From Gossypium raimondii (taxonomy: Eukaryota; Streptophyta; Magnoliopsida; Malvales; Malvaceae): 64,000 nucleotides of DNA. Positions 63,393 to 64,000 of the stretch are shown here, piece by piece (the first letter of the stretch is position 1; each line of letters opens with the position of its first letter). Location: NCBI RefSeq assembly GCF_025698545.1, contig NC_068569.1, positions 7,812,001 through 7,876,000 of the forward strand, written 5' to 3'. The notes under the pieces were generated by a model. The model made no database searches and was not told the origin of the DNA. It saw only the letters and a program-made list of their open reading frames with translations. Both the position numbers and the translations under genes were made by a program.

Positions 63393-64000
63393 AATTTATC
63401 TTAGAATTTTCTATTCTCTATTTTTCTGCTCACAATATAGAAGGAAAAAAAGTTAATTACTATTATATGATAATGTAAATGCGTTTAATTTAAGTAAAGA
63501 GTCGTTATCTCATAAGGAAACGAGCTTATCTATCTAAAATTACGGGTTTATATAAATATATATGTTTTTTTACAAAGCAGTAATACCTTCAGCAATAACT
63601 TCTGTATCGTATAGAATCTAAACAATTTTGAAGCAATTAAGTAAAGTAATATTTAGGCAATAATATTAATAATTGTTAATAAAGTTCCCTACCCTATTTA
63701 GGTAAAGCCCCTTTCTAAGTCGTCATTTTAGTATGAAAATTAACCAAAAAAAAAAATAATAATAATAACACCAGTACTAACAGCTCAAAGAACTTTTTTT
63801 TTATTAAAAGAGCTTGTTTGGATACATGGAAAATGAAATGCAGCAAAAGAGAAAGTTGAACGTTAGTAAATGATAACAGAGAGAAAAAGGTGGTATCATT
63901 TTCTGACTAAACGAACAGAAAACGTAACTGAAACGCAGAAGAGAAAGTGAAAAATGCAAATAAACGCAAACAAATTTTTTCTAAGAAAAAAAAAGAAAAG
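63393..64000. other. GATA upstream region
   Basis: This is A/T-rich sequence upstream of the GATA start, carrying the leader and proximal promoter on the minus strand. A TATATATTTATATA-like word lies at about 63550-63563, some 160 bp from the ATG, and could be the TATA box. Nothing else was recognised to the window edge. Confidence 0.4.

Overview
This is a plant nuclear window from a eudicot, most likely a Malvaceae genome such as cotton. The evidence is AT-rich intergenic DNA full of small non-autonomous DNA transposons, multi-exon genes with GT-AG introns, and close sequence and gene-order agreement with Arabidopsis. The species assignment is inference. No bacterial features, CRISPR arrays, rRNA or convincing tRNA genes were seen.

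Layout. 0-10.5 kb: the last exon of an unrecognised + strand gene (783-900), a small signal-peptide/one-TM protein (2136-2558, -), a four-exon PIP2 aquaporin (6576-7751, -), and an unrecognised 59-residue acidic protein (10278-10457, -). 11-16 kb: a diverged tandem duplication, then the intronless RPL12 gene (13199-13699, -) with telo-boxes. 16.4-21.1 kb: a 15-exon MON1 gene (+). 21-34.5 kb: a gene-poor stretch with LTR-like fossil sequence, three copies of one GGCCC-rich hAT-type MITE family (each with an 8-bp target-site duplication) and long-TIR Mutator-like MITEs, including one element nested in another. 34.9-40.2 kb: an 18-exon class III HD-ZIP gene, the REVOLUTA orthologue (+), whose miR165/166 site is assembled across a splice junction. 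41.7-44.1 kb: a CASP-like membrane protein (-). 47.6-53.5 kb: a 19-exon SAPS-domain phosphatase-associated protein (+). 56.5-59.4 kb: a class C auxin response factor, ARF10/16 type (-), with a near-perfect miR160 site and a short upstream ORF whose stop overlaps the main start. 61.3-63.4 kb: a two-exon GATA factor (-).

From memory of Arabidopsis locus numbers, the order MON1 - CASPL - SAPS - ARF - GATA matches At2g28390 to At2g28340, while PIP2 - RPL12 - REV matches At5g60660, At5g60670 and At5g60690. The window interleaves both sets, as expected for an ancestral order split by reciprocal gene loss in Arabidopsis. I found no previously undescribed multi-gene system. The least explained items are the 59-residue and 37-residue small ORFs, the 11-12 kb tandem duplication, the 22.45-kb hairpin and the duplicated exon/intron boundary in MON1. 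Exon boundaries were hand-derived from splice consensus, reading phase and family knowledge. Each complete multi-exon model closes in frame.
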